Origin: an uncultured bacterium
GTDB taxonomy: Bacteria; Cyanobacteriota; Vampirovibrionia; Gastranaerophilales; Gastranaerophilaceae
Assembly: GCA_949284985.1 (NCBI GenBank)
Contig: CASDWY010000015.1
Location: forward strand, 1 to 64,000
Direction: 5' to 3'
Length of the DNA stretch: 64,000 nucleotides
The position numbers and the translations under genes are program-made. Under the pieces are notes generated by a model that worked only from the letters and a program-made list of their open reading frames with translations, was not told where the DNA came from and searched no databases. Every line of letters begins with the position of its first letter. The stretch's first letter is position 1. Positions 46,544 to 56,545 of the stretch are shown piece by piece.

Positions 46544-46547
46544 ATTT

Positions 46548-46575
46548 AGAAAATGGGGCGTTTGCCCCATTTTCT
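46548..46575. terminator. Bidirectional terminator between AsmA-like gene and clpB
   Basis: AGAAAATGGGGC/GCCCCATTTTCT, a 12-bp stem; it overlaps the clpB stop codon and serves both converging genes. Confidence 0.85.
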
Positions 46576-49180
46576 AACCTTTTCTAAAGACTATTTCATC
46601 ATTTTCCGCATCGATTATTATGTCATCTCCGACAGAGAACTCTTGAGCCAAAATTCTTTTTGATAAAGGATTTTCGACCATTTGTCTAATTGTACGTTTT
46701 AACGGCCGAGCACCATATACAGGATTAAACCCACGCTGTGCAAGTAACTCACTAGCTTCTTCCGTTATTTCTACTGTCATATTTTTATCCGCCAAAAGTT
46801 TTTTCAAATTAGCAATTTGTATATCTACAATTGGCGCTAATTCCGACATAGTAAGAGCCTTGAAGAAAACAATTTCATCAATACGATTTAAAAACTCCGG
46901 CTTAAAATGTTGCTTCATAAGCTCCATAACCTGATCTTTTGTTTCCTCATATTTTGTACCTGAAACCATTGATGAAAGAGTGTTTTCCAAAATAATATTG
47001 GAACCAATGTTTGAAGTCATAATGATCAATGTATTTTTAAAATCAACAGTACGACCCTTGCTATCAGTCAATCTACCATCATCAAGAATTTGAAGCATAA
47101 TATTAAAAACATCAGGATGTGCTTTTTCAATTTCATCAAAAAGTACAACAGAATATGGTTTACGGCGAACAGCTTCAGTAAGTTGACCACCTTCGTCATA
47201 TCCGACATATCCAGGAGGCGCACCAACTAATCTTGAAACTGTATGTTTTTCCATATATTCAGACATATCGATTCGTATTAAGCTATCCTCGTCGTTAAAC
47301 AAAAATTCTGCAAGTGCTTTTGCTAACTCAGTTTTACCGACACCTGTAGGACCGAGAAATATAAAAGAACCAATTGGACGTTTAGGGTCTTTCAGCCCAG
47401 AACGAGCACGTCTAATTGCATCTGAAACTACATCAACTGCTTCATTTTGCCCAATTACTCTTTTATGTAAGTAGTCTTCCATCCGCAAAAGTTTTTGCAT
47501 TTCGCTTTCAACCAGCCTGCTAACCTCAATACCGGTCCACTTAGACACTATTTCTGCAATATCATCTTCATCAATTTCTTCTTTTAATAGATGATTTTTT
47601 GCATTAGGTTCACGAGTTTGAACAGCTTTTAACTGTTTTTCTAACTCAATAAGCTTTCCGTATTTTAATTCCGCAGCTTTTTGCAAATCAGCATTTCTTT
47701 CCGCTATTTCAATTTCATGTTTTGTCGCATCTATATCATCCTTAAGCTTTGCTTCAGACTGAATTACAGATTTTTCTTCTTCCCATTGAGTTTTTAATTT
47801 ATTAATTTTCTCATTTAAACCATCTATAGTTTTAGTAAGATTTTGAATTTTTTCATTATCATCATCTCCAAACTCTTTTTTCAGAGCTTCACGTTCAATC
47901 TCAAGTTGAATTTTTTGCCGCATCATTGTATCAATTTCTTCCGGCATAGAATCTATTTCAATTCTTAATTTTGAAGCAGCTTCATCAATAAGGTCAATCG
48001 CTTTATCCGGTAAGAAACGATCTGTAATATACCTATCAGAAAGCTTTGCAGCAGCTATTAAAGCCGAATCTTTAATTCGCACCCCATGGTGAACCTCATA
48101 ACGTTCATCCAAACCGCGCAAAATACTTATTGTATCTTCTACACTAGGCTCATCAACATACACAGGTTGAAAACGACGTTCTAACGCCGGATCCTTTTCA
48201 ATATATTTCCTATATTCATTAACTGTAGTTGCGCCTATACATCTTAATAAGCCTCTGGCTAACATTGGTTTCAATAAGTTTCCTGCATCCATAGAGCCTT
48301 CTGTTGCCCCTGCACCAATTACTGTATGAAGCTCATCTATAAACATAACTATTTCGCCATTTGAATCTTCCACTTCTTTCAAAACAGCTTTCAATCGTTC
48401 TTCAAATTCACCTCTAAACTTGGCACCGGCAACAAGAGCTCCTAAATCCAATGATATAAGCTTGGTATCTTTAAGACTTTCAGGTACGTCTCCACGTACA
48501 ATTCTTTGTGCTAAACCTTCAATTATTGCTGTTTTACCAACGCCAGGTTCCCCTATAAGAACAGGGTTATTTTTTGTACGTCTGTTCAACACCTGTACTA
48601 CTCGCCTAATTTCTTCATCACGTCCTATAACTGGATCTAGCTTACCTTTACGGGCCATTGCCGTAAGATCTGTTGAATATTTTTCTAAAGCTTTATATTG
48701 CTCTTCTGCATTTTTTGAATTCACTGATTTGTTACCTCTTATCTTTTTCATAGCTTTCAATACTGATTCCGTATTAACTCCGGATTTTTTCAACAACAAT
48801 TGTATTTCCGAATTATCCAATTTTGTCATCGCAATAAGTATATGCTCAATAGAAACAAATTCATCTTTAAGTTTATCAGCTTCTTGTGCAGCCATATCTA
48901 AAAGAAGATTTGTTTCATTTGACAAATATAACTGTTGTGAAGAAGTCATATTTGATATCTTAGGCTGCTTTTCCAAAATATCTAAAACCGAAGCCTCAAA
49001 ATTACCCTTATCCAGTCTCAACTCTGACACAAAATCCTTGGCTATTCCTTCATTATCTTCAACAATAGCAAGAGCAATATGCTCCGGCGTCATTTGTGAA
49101 TTACGAAACCTTGCCATTACTTGTTGCGCTGCATAAATTATTTGTTGTGTATAATCTGTTAACCTATTAAAATCGATCAT
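46574..49180 (-). CDS. clpB: Protein disaggregase ClpB
   Basis: Hsp100 AAA+ chaperone that frees aggregated proteins with DnaK. Clp N domain (about 1-145), NBD1 with GEPGVGKTA, the long coiled-coil middle domain (about 400-520) typical of ClpB rather than ClpA/C, and NBD2 with [10 protein letters not shown]; ends [17 protein letters not shown] 49180 has AGGAGGGT 9 nt upstream, giving [12 protein letters not shown]. No CIRCE element is present upstream. Confidence 0.97.
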   Translation of the reverse strand: MIDFNRLTDYTQQIIYAAQQVMARFRNSQMTPEHIALAIVEDNEGIAKDFVSELRLDKGNFEASVLDILEKQPKISNMTSSQQLYLSNETNLLLDMAAQEADKLKDEFVSIEHILIAMTKLDNSEIQLLLKKSGVNTESVLKAMKKIRGNKSVNSKNAEEQYKALEKYSTDLTAMARKGKLDPVIGRDEEIRRVVQVLNRRTKNNPVLIGEPGVGKTAIIEGLAQRIVRGDVPESLKDTKLISLDLGALVAGAKFRGEFEERLKAVLKEVEDSNGEIVMFIDELHTVIGAGATEGSMDAGNLLKPMLARGLLRCIGATTVNEYRKYIEKDPALERRFQPVYVDEPSVEDTISILRGLDERYEVHHGVRIKDSALIAAAKLSDRYITDRFLPDKAIDLIDEAASKLRIEIDSMPEEIDTMMRQKIQLEIEREALKKEFGDDDNEKIQNLTKTIDGLNEKINKLKTQWEEEKSVIQSEAKLKDDIDATKHEIEIAERNADLQKAAELKYGKLIELEKQLKAVQTREPNAKNHLLKEEIDEDDIAEIVSKWTGIEVSRLVESEMQKLLRMEDYLHKRVIGQNEAVDVVSDAIRRARSGLKDPKRPIGSFIFLGPTGVGKTELAKALAEFLFNDEDSLIRIDMSEYMEKHTVSRLVGAPPGYVGYDEGGQLTEAVRRKPYSVVLFDEIEKAHPDVFNIMLQILDDGRLTDSKGRTVDFKNTLIIMTSNIGSNIILENTLSSMVSGTKYEETKDQVMELMKQHFKPEFLNRIDEIVFFKALTMSELAPIVDIQIANLKKLLADKNMTVEITEEASELLAQRGFNPVYGARPLKRTIRQMVENPLSKRILAQEFSVGDDIIIDAENDEIVFRKG

Positions 49181-49301
49181 AACAGACCCTCCTATATTCA
49201 TGTCCTTATATATTTATATTAAGCCTTTTTTTCTAAAAAGCACGAAAAATTTATTTTTATTTAACTTTTTGATATAATTTTATTACTGGGAGTGAGTGTA
49301 T

Positions 49302-50510
49302 ATGAACAAAACAAAACTCAAAAATTACCTTTTAAAAAAATCAACTAACAAAAATACTTATTTTTGGGGTGCAAGTTTATTCCTAAAAAGAATACTTAAA
49401 GACATAAATTTGCCAAAATGCCAAATTAAAGGAATTATTGACATAAACCCAGCTAAAAGCGGTCAAAATATGCTCGGATATAAAATATTTCCTCTTTCCG
49501 AAATTGATAACCTCAAACCTGAATTAATTATCGCAACAGCAAACAATTACCCAAATATCGTCAATGAAATTAAAAAATTATTAGAAGAAAAGAACATAAA
49601 TTGTGAAGTTTTTTCTTTAGACTTATCGATAAAAGCTGCAAATGTTAATTTTAATCTGCTAAAATATATTATTAAATTCAAAAACAGTGATAAACTTAAA
49701 TATATAATTAGAACCGCTAATAATTATACATTTTACAACTCAACACTGAAAGGAATGTTATGTCAAGAAGAAAAACATATGCTGCACCTTTTGGCAAAAT
49801 ATTATTACAGCGGACAAGGCGCTATTTTTGATGCCGGAATTTTTTTAGGTGGCTGTACAGAAGCTCTTATCAATGGACTATCTGAAAATAAACGCATAAA
49901 ACCCAACTACCAAATATGGGCATACGAATATGGAAACTGCAGCCCAGATGAAAATCTTGAAGTAGATAGTTCATATACATTTGAATATTTAAAAGGATGC
50001 TATCCAAACAGAGAAATAACTTATGATTTCAAAAATATAGTAAATGAAAACTTAATAAGTTTAAATAAACCAAACTACTATAAACTTTATCTTGGAGATA
50101 TAATCCAAAATCCATACCCTGAAAAAATTGAAATCATGTTTTTAGATGTATGTAAATGTCAAAAAACAAATTTTGCAATGCAAAAACTTTTTAACCGATT
50201 AATCCCCGGAAAATCTATTGTTATTCAGCAGGACTATATTTATGGCATTTGCCCCTGGTTAAAAGTAACTATGGGTTATTTAAAAGATTATTTTGAATTT
50301 GTCGGCTGTACAAGAATAAACAGCGCAGTCTTTTTACTAAAAAAAGAAATACCTGCTGAGGTATTAAATATAAACCCCTATGAAACGTTTGAATATGAAA
50401 CATTGGAAAAAATGCATAATTATTACAACAAATATTTAACAAAAAACCAAGTAAACTTGGTGCTAAAAGCACTTGATATAATGAAAAAGGATAAAAATGT
50501 CAAAATTTAA
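49302..50510 (+). CDS. WGAS-module protein with methyltransferase-like C domain
   Basis: 402 residues. The N-terminal module (about 20-105) reads YFWGASLFLKRIL, GIIDINPAKSGQ, YKIFPLSEID, LIIATANNY: a Rossmann-like alpha/beta unit with the same pattern as the C-terminal module of the next two proteins. The C-terminal 280 residues contain GAIFDAGIFLGGCTEALING and EIMFLDVCK, resembling a class I SAM methyltransferase or hydroxylase-partner fold (TylF/FkbM-like). ATG 49302 has GGGAG 9 nt upstream. It is the first gene of a three-gene cluster and overlaps the next by 14 nt. Confidence 0.75.
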   Translation: MNKTKLKNYLLKKSTNKNTYFWGASLFLKRILKDINLPKCQIKGIIDINPAKSGQNMLGYKIFPLSEIDNLKPELIIATANNYPNIVNEIKKLLEEKNINCEVFSLDLSIKAANVNFNLLKYIIKFKNSDKLKYIIRTANNYTFYNSTLKGMLCQEEKHMLHLLAKYYYSGQGAIFDAGIFLGGCTEALINGLSENKRIKPNYQIWAYEYGNCSPDENLEVDSSYTFEYLKGCYPNREITYDFKNIVNENLISLNKPNYYKLYLGDIIQNPYPEKIEIMFLDVCKCQKTNFAMQKLFNRLIPGKSIVIQQDYIYGICPWLKVTMGYLKDYFEFVGCTRINSAVFLLKKEIPAEVLNINPYETFEYETLEKMHNYYNKYLTKNQVNLVLKALDIMKKDKNVKI

Positions 50511-52701
50511 CTTAGATAAAGAAAAAATAGATTTGGTATACCTTTGGGTTGATGACCAAGATTTTAATTGGTACAATAAAAAAACGTATTGGCAAAATAA
50601 ATTGAATTTAAACAGCAATATAGAAAACGCAACAGCATCTTGCCGCTTTCAAAATCACAATGAACTAAAATATTCTCTTCGTTCAGTTGAAAAATTTGCC
50701 CCTTGGATAAACAATATTTTTATAGTAACAGATAATCAAAAACCTGACTGGCTGGATACAAATAATCCCAAAATTAAAATTATCGACCACAAAGATTTTA
50801 TAGAAGAAGAATACCTGCCTTGTTTCAATGCTGTAGCTTTAGAATTTCATTTGCATAAAATTCCAGGACTTTCAGAATACTTTTTATATGCTAATGATGA
50901 TATGTTTTTTGGTCACACTGTTAAAAAAACCGATTTTTTTACTAAAAATGGGAAAATTATTGAACGAACAAACAAGCTTAATTATACTAAATCACAATTA
51001 GAAGACTCTGAAAACTTTGTAGAAACTATCCCGGTTCATTTCAATAAAGCTGTTTTTTATAGTAATGCTATGATGTACAAAAAGTTTGGCATCATTCCAA
51101 ACTATATTGATATTCATAACATAACTGCTTATAAGAAAAGTCTTATAAAAGAATGCTGTAATATTTTTAGCGAAGAAGTGCATAATACATGTAAACAAAA
51201 ATTTAGAGAGGGAATAAGCCTTCAAAGATTAATTTTTTCTTACTATGCATACTACAAAAAAGAACTTATTAATAAAAAAAGCCACTCTATAAATAATCAA
51301 TCAAAAATTCTAGACTTGCCTAAATATCACCCTCTAAGATTATTCAAAAAATTAGATTATATAACACTTCATTTAGGTAAATATTATACTCCTCATTCAC
51401 CAGAATGCATAATCAAAGAAAAACCCTTACTATTCTGTATAAATGATACAATTTCCAGTAGAAAACGCCATCACGAATTATTTCAAAAAATGATTAACCA
51501 ATACTTTCCAGAAATATCATCTTTTGAAAAACCACAACAAATTCATATTTGTCTGGCAGCAAACGAAGCATACTCACTGCACTGTGCTGCAGCTATTTTA
51601 TCAATAATAGAAAATGCCTCAAAAAATGTTCATCTGAATTTTTATTTACTTTATGCAAATATTTCAGACAAATCAAAAGAAAAAATATCTAAAATCTCTA
51701 CTACTAAAAACTCAAATATTAAGTTCATAAAAATTAATCCGGAAATATTTAAAGATTGTCCTATACCAAAAAATCTTCATTTTTCTATTGAAACATATTT
51801 TAGACTTAAAATTCCAAGTTTATTCAAAAACCTGGATAAACTTTTATATATTGATTGTGATACTACAACATTAGGGGATATAAGTGAATTATGGAATATT
51901 GATATTTCAGATTTTTGTGCTGCAGCTTGCCAAGATATAAATGACGTTAACCATCTAACGGATATTATGAAAAATGCACCATATTTTAACGCCGGAATTC
52001 TTTTGGTTAACTGTAAAAAATGGCGAGAAGAAAATATTGAAGAAAAATGTTTTGAATTTATCCACAATAACTCAAATAAAATAATATGGGTAGACCAAGA
52101 TGTTTTAAATTGCGTATTAATTAATAAAATAAAATTCTTTGATCAAAGTTGGAACCTGGAATACAACCCATCTAGCGATAGAATAAGTTATTTATATAAA
52201 GATAATGAAATAAAATTAATACACTTTATATCAAAACACAAACCTTGGAACTCAAGCATAAAAAATAAATACGCTAAATATTACTACAAATATGCATTTA
52301 AAACTCCTTGGAAATTAAAAACTATAGCAAATTTTATTAGAATAAAAATACAATTCATAAATATGCTTGTTTCTGATCATAAGATTGCTAAAAAACTTGC
52401 GCTTGAATGCAAGGGGAATAGAGTCGTTCTTTGGGGTGCCAGTATTTATCTGAAAAATTTAATAAAATTTCACCATATTAATACAAAAGAAATTATAGGA
52501 ATTATTGATAGAGACCCAGGAAAAACAGGAAAAAAAATTGGCAGATATAAAATTTATCACCCAAATTCCTTGGAACTTCTAAAGCCTAATAAAATTGTAT
52601 CTTCAGTAATAAATCATCCTAAAATGGAAGAATTTATTAAAAAAGAATTAGAGCAAAGAAAACTTGATATACAAATCGACACAAGTTTATTTACAAAATA
52701 G
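50497..52701 (+). CDS. Stealth phosphotransferase - GT8 glycosyltransferase - WGAS fusion
   Basis: 734 residues with three parts. Residues 1-330 are a Stealth-type sugar-phosphate transferase: CR1 DLVYLWVDDQDFNW, CR2 NHNELKYSLRSVEKFAPW, IVTDNQKPDWL, and LYANDDMFFG (about 129-138). Residues about 345-600 are a GT8 glycosyltransferase with the DxD motif in YIDCDTTTLGD (about 452) and IHFISKHKPW. Residues about 640-734 are the WGAS module (VVLWGASIYLKNLI, GIIDRDPGKTGK). Stealth enzymes link sugars by phosphodiester bonds in capsules and surface glycans. Two transferases in one chain suggest synthesis of a defined repeat. Confidence 0.88.
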   Translation: MSKFNLDKEKIDLVYLWVDDQDFNWYNKKTYWQNKLNLNSNIENATASCRFQNHNELKYSLRSVEKFAPWINNIFIVTDNQKPDWLDTNNPKIKIIDHKDFIEEEYLPCFNAVALEFHLHKIPGLSEYFLYANDDMFFGHTVKKTDFFTKNGKIIERTNKLNYTKSQLEDSENFVETIPVHFNKAVFYSNAMMYKKFGIIPNYIDIHNITAYKKSLIKECCNIFSEEVHNTCKQKFREGISLQRLIFSYYAYYKKELINKKSHSINNQSKILDLPKYHPLRLFKKLDYITLHLGKYYTPHSPECIIKEKPLLFCINDTISSRKRHHELFQKMINQYFPEISSFEKPQQIHICLAANEAYSLHCAAAILSIIENASKNVHLNFYLLYANISDKSKEKISKISTTKNSNIKFIKINPEIFKDCPIPKNLHFSIETYFRLKIPSLFKNLDKLLYIDCDTTTLGDISELWNIDISDFCAAACQDINDVNHLTDIMKNAPYFNAGILLVNCKKWREENIEEKCFEFIHNNSNKIIWVDQDVLNCVLINKIKFFDQSWNLEYNPSSDRISYLYKDNEIKLIHFISKHKPWNSSIKNKYAKYYYKYAFKTPWKLKTIANFIRIKIQFINMLVSDHKIAKKLALECKGNRVVLWGASIYLKNLIKFHHINTKEIIGIIDRDPGKTGKKIGRYKIYHPNSLELLKPNKIVSSVINHPKMEEFIKKELEQRKLDIQIDTSLFTK

Positions 52702-52709
52702 GAGATTAG

Positions 52710-53936
52710 ATGAAAACCGGAAAAGAATATTGGAATTTATTCCACAAAGAAACAGAACTTTTATTTCAAACCCGACCAAGTTGGATGGGTAATTTTGATA
52801 ATGATTTGCCATCTGCAGTTTTTATTAGAGGTCTTATTGAAGAATACAAACCTGAAAATATTTTGGAAATAGGTACCGCTGCTGGCTGGGCAGCATATTA
52901 TATGTTGGAAGAGGCATTAAAACATAAACCAAATGCAAACATAACTTCTATAGACTTCTCTGAACAAATTTATTATAAACCCGAAAAAAAAATAGGTGCC
53001 GCATTTAAAGAAGCTAACCCCTTTCTTTATGAAAAATGGAATAAAATAACTAATACAACCGCTATTGAATTTTGCAGCACAACTTCTCAAAAATTTGACT
53101 TTGTATTTATAGACGCAAACCATACACACCCTTGGGCAACACTTGATTTTCTTTCAGTTCTGCCAAAACTCACACCAAATGCCATCGTTGTCTTACACGA
53201 TGTATTCTTAAATGAAATTGTTCTTGGCAAAATGCCAGCTGATAGACACCCAAAAGGAATAGTATGCTTTAAAAACATTTACAAAGGTCCTCATATTATA
53301 TATAAAACTCTGATAAAAGATATGGTGCTTTCTTATGATAGCATTGCCCCAAATTGTGCAGCAATACAGATTACAAACCCTAAAACAATTTACAAGAAAC
53401 TTCTTTGTGCACTAAATACACCTTGGGAATATAACTATATAACACTTGAAGCTATTCAAGATAAAATAGATTTATATAAAAACTACTTAACTACATTTTT
53501 AGATCCCAAAACAGCCCAAAAATTTACCACAATATTTCTTTTTCAATGTAAACTTGCTAAGCTTCGAAAAAATATTTTTAATGCGCTTAACAAGGTAATA
53601 CAGTATTTCAAAGAAGAAAAACAACTATACCAACTAAAAAAAAGAATAAAAAATAAACGAGTTGTCTTTTGGGGTGCAAGCATATTTTTAGAAAATATAA
53701 TTCGTTATCACAAAATAAACTTTCCGGAAATAATTGGAATAATAGATATTAACCCAAATAAACACAATCAAACCCTTGGTAAATATAAAATATTTTCTCC
53801 AGCTGAATTGAAACGACTTAACCCGGATGAAATAATTTCTACAGTAATAAACCACCAAAACATAAATGATGCGATAAAAGCAGAATTAGAGAAACAAAAT
53901 CTCTCTATCTCGGTAAATAGTGAATTTTTTAAATAA
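52710..53936 (+). CDS. Class I methyltransferase with C-terminal WGAS module
   Basis: 408 residues. The N-terminal SAM-dependent fold has ILEIGTAAGWAAYYMLEEA (motif I) and DFVFIDANHTHPWATLD, as in TylF/CmcI-type O-methyltransferases that act on sugars. The C-terminal module (about 315-408) VVFWGASIFLENII, GIIDINPNKHNQ, YKIFSPAEL repeats that of the two upstream genes. GGAGATT precedes the ATG by 5 nt, 8 nt after the Stealth gene. It is likely the last gene of the cluster. Confidence 0.85.
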   Translation: MKTGKEYWNLFHKETELLFQTRPSWMGNFDNDLPSAVFIRGLIEEYKPENILEIGTAAGWAAYYMLEEALKHKPNANITSIDFSEQIYYKPEKKIGAAFKEANPFLYEKWNKITNTTAIEFCSTTSQKFDFVFIDANHTHPWATLDFLSVLPKLTPNAIVVLHDVFLNEIVLGKMPADRHPKGIVCFKNIYKGPHIIYKTLIKDMVLSYDSIAPNCAAIQITNPKTIYKKLLCALNTPWEYNYITLEAIQDKIDLYKNYLTTFLDPKTAQKFTTIFLFQCKLAKLRKNIFNALNKVIQYFKEEKQLYQLKKRIKNKRVVFWGASIFLENIIRYHKINFPEIIGIIDINPNKHNQTLGKYKIFSPAELKRLNPDEIISTVINHQNINDAIKAELEKQNLSISVNSEFFK

Positions 53937-53940
53937 TAAA

Positions 53941-55401
53941 CTATTTTGGTATACGATAATTAGTTAGAACTGCGCTTTTTGTAATTAATCCTATATTAAA
54001 AAGATTTTGAATTTGAGATTTATTATAATCAACAATATGCTGAATGAGCATTTGACGCGCTTCAGTTTTGGCTTTTTGCGCCTGTAAAACATCCAAAAAA
54101 GTTGCCTCACCTATTTCCATTCTTATCATTGCAATTTTTAAACTTTCATCAGCAGCAAGAACTTCTTTCTTTGCCGCTTCGATTTTCTCTAATTGAGTTT
54201 TTGAGTCATAATAAGAACTAATTATATCCTCCTTAACTTGACGCTCCATTTTAGTTAATCTCAATTTTTCTGCCTTAATCTTTTCAAGCTCCATTTTTGC
54301 TCTCGCAAAAGTATTTACTCCCAAATTTTTCCCTAAAGGAGTACTCACCTCTAAAGCAATTGAATCATTAGTTCTTAGCCCTAATCTAACGGTTCCTACC
54401 TGTTGATGAGATGCATAAATACCAACCTTTGGAATAAAATCCGCATATACTTCTTTTTGCCTTATTTCCATTGCTCTTATTTCTTTACGTTTACGGTTTA
54501 AATCATCTCTTTCTTTTAAAGCTATTTTATACAAATCCTCTACTTTATAAGAATTATCAAGAATTTTTTGAATTCTAATTGTTTGCTCAATTGGATAAAC
54601 CGTTGTAATAACATCTATTCCCATAATGTTTGCTAATTTTGCTTGAGAATATCTTAAACTATTAAACAAGGCTATATATTCTTGTTTCGCCTTTGCCGCT
54701 TCTGCCTCTGCTCTGTATATATCAAATTTTGAATTTAAACCCATTTCATACTTAGCTTGAACCATTTTTAACTGTTCTTCTCTATCTCTCAAATTAATTC
54801 TATAAACATCTATCTCTAACTTTTTTCCCAACAAATCATAATAATTTAAAGCTGTATTAAGCAAAACCTCATCAAGAGTATAATCCAAATTATAGGTACT
54901 TGCTTTCACCGCATTTTTAATGGCAGACATTTCAAATAATGTTCGACCTTGATTTGTTATGTCCCAACCTAAATCAAAAGAACTTTGTATAACTGTCTCA
55001 TGTACTTTAATAGGAACAACCCCACCTACCAAAAACTCCCCACGCAAATCCGCAATATCAAAAGTATAACTAAATTCAGGTAAAAGCTCAGCAGTTTTTG
55101 CCCAAAACTCAAGTTCTACAGCTTTTTTATCCTTATTACTTATTTGCAGATCATAACTTTTTTCAGCTGCTGTTATTATACAATCTGACAAATTTACATA
55201 AGTTACATCTGTATCAAGCACTTTGCGTATTTCACCTTCCAAAAACATCTCCTTTTCTTCATTCAAAGGTGAATCCTCAGAATCAATATTTTCAAGAAAA
55301 TTATCTTCCTTAAACTCCCATATCAAATCTTCATGTGCAGGTACTCTCTGCGTATGTAATAAAACTAAAAACATGAATATTACTATAGCAATTTTTTTCA
55401 T
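53941..55401 (-). CDS. TolC-family outer membrane efflux protein
   Basis: 486 residues with signal peptide MKKIAIVIFMFLVLLHTQRV followed by PAHE. Long helices with QAKYEMGLNSKFDIYRAEAE and MIRMEIGEATFLDVLQAQKA are the two duplicated TolC signatures (about 240 and 445). It forms a trimeric channel for type I secretion or drug efflux. No inner-membrane partner is adjacent. A TAAAAT lies 7 nt before the ATG. Confidence 0.9.
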   Translation of the reverse strand: MKKIAIVIFMFLVLLHTQRVPAHEDLIWEFKEDNFLENIDSEDSPLNEEKEMFLEGEIRKVLDTDVTYVNLSDCIITAAEKSYDLQISNKDKKAVELEFWAKTAELLPEFSYTFDIADLRGEFLVGGVVPIKVHETVIQSSFDLGWDITNQGRTLFEMSAIKNAVKASTYNLDYTLDEVLLNTALNYYDLLGKKLEIDVYRINLRDREEQLKMVQAKYEMGLNSKFDIYRAEAEAAKAKQEYIALFNSLRYSQAKLANIMGIDVITTVYPIEQTIRIQKILDNSYKVEDLYKIALKERDDLNRKRKEIRAMEIRQKEVYADFIPKVGIYASHQQVGTVRLGLRTNDSIALEVSTPLGKNLGVNTFARAKMELEKIKAEKLRLTKMERQVKEDIISSYYDSKTQLEKIEAAKKEVLAADESLKIAMIRMEIGEATFLDVLQAQKAKTEARQMLIQHIVDYNKSQIQNLFNIGLITKSAVLTNYRIPK

Positions 55402-55500
55402 GCTTAAAATTTTATTGTAAATTTTAACTACAAGTTATACACCAAACGGATACATAAACATATTTAAAGGCTTAAGTCTAAACGATTATTTTTTAAAATT

Positions 55501-55530
55501 AAAAAGCAACTCATAATAGAGCTGCTTTTT
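55501..55530 (-). terminator. Terminator of XRE regulator gene
   Basis: AAAAGCAGCTC pairs with GAGTTGCTTTT (one G-T) around TATTAT, then T5 on the minus strand. Confidence 0.8.
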
Positions 55531-55552
55531 AGGTCTTATGGTTTCTAATCCA

Positions 55553-55912
55553 TTATTTGTCACCTTTTATCAAACCACCTTTTTTAAGAAACCCAATTAC
55601 TGCATGCGCAACACTAACTTGGAGACTTGTAGGTGATTGTCTAATAAGATCAATTGCTTCATTAATAACAGGATTTTGATCATACCATCTTCTTCTCTTG
55701 CTAGAATCGTGAGTATAATAGAACCATTCAGCTGGCTTTGAATAAAGCTTCGCTACCTTTAACAGTTCTAAAACATCCAATTTGCGCTTGCCCGCTTCTA
55801 AAATTGATATTGCAGAAATAGGAACTCCAAGACATCTTGCTAAATCTTCTTGTCTTAATCCTGCTTCAATTCTTGCTTGTCTGAGACGTTTACATAATTC
55901 TTGACGATTCAT
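55553..55912 (-). CDS. XRE-family regulator with C-terminal RWYD unit
   Basis: 119 residues. Residues 5-62 form a lambda-repressor-like helix-turn-helix (CKRLRQARIEAGLRQEDLAR, LGVPISAISILEAGKRKLDV). Residues 73-110 are RRRWYDQNPVINEAIDLIRQ followed by SPTSLQVSVAHAVIGFL, the same unit repeated in the 41335 and 42376 proteins. The unit may mediate oligomerisation or bind a partner; this is inference from the shared sequence. Confidence 0.88.
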   Translation of the reverse strand: MNRQELCKRLRQARIEAGLRQEDLARCLGVPISAISILEAGKRKLDVLELLKVAKLYSKPAEWFYYTHDSSKRRRWYDQNPVINEAIDLIRQSPTSLQVSVAHAVIGFLKKGGLIKGDK

Positions 55913-56011
55913 ATTGACTTTAACCTTCTTAATGTATAAACTGACTAATACATATTATATCTCTTTTTTTAATTTATTACAAAAAAAGTTAACTATCGTT
56001 AAGAAAAAATT

Positions 56012-56545
56012 ATGACAGAAAAAACACAATTACGAAACTGGGCAAAAAAAATCAGACAGCATAAGGATTTTAGAGAATTAGATAAAATTATTGTTGCAAA
56101 ATTAAAAAAAAGTTTTGTGTACAATTCTTCACAAAATTTAATGTTATATTACCCAACTAAGCATGAAATTAATATTTTACAACTTTTAAAAGAAGATAAA
56201 AATTTTTGTTTCCCTAGAATAATAAATAATGAAATTGTCCCATACTGCAATGGAGAAAAATTTTGCACAGGAAAATTTAATATTCAAGAGCCTTTCAACA
56301 CTCTTGAACAAAATCGCAAGAACCTTGATATAGTAATAGTTCCTGCACTTTGCGTTGACATTAAAGGGAATAGACTCGGTTATGGAAAAGGTTATTATGA
56401 CAGATTTATAAAAACACTTGACCGAAAAAAAACAAAACTCATAACCCCAATTTATGATAATTTAGTTGTTTCTAAAATTGATACAAACGAATTTGATGAA
56501 AAAATTGACATTATAGTAACCGAAAAACGAATTATAACATTGTAA
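56012..56545 (+). CDS. 5-formyltetrahydrofolate cyclo-ligase
   Basis: ATP-dependent conversion of 5-formyl-THF to 5,10-methenyl-THF. 177 residues. IVPALCVDIKGNRLGYGKGY then YDRF is the family signature near the C-terminus; MLYYPTKHEINI matches the central strand. No clear ribosome binding site precedes ATG 56012. It overlaps lgt at its 3' end. Confidence 0.94.
   Translation: MTEKTQLRNWAKKIRQHKDFRELDKIIVAKLKKSFVYNSSQNLMLYYPTKHEINILQLLKEDKNFCFPRIINNEIVPYCNGEKFCTGKFNIQEPFNTLEQNRKNLDIVIVPALCVDIKGNRLGYGKGYYDRFIKTLDRKKTKLITPIYDNLVVSKIDTNEFDEKIDIIVTEKRIITL

Noticed and set aside
49181-49301. CIRCE heat-shock operator upstream of clpB
   Set aside because: No TTAGCACTC-N9-GAGTGCTAA-like inverted repeat is present.
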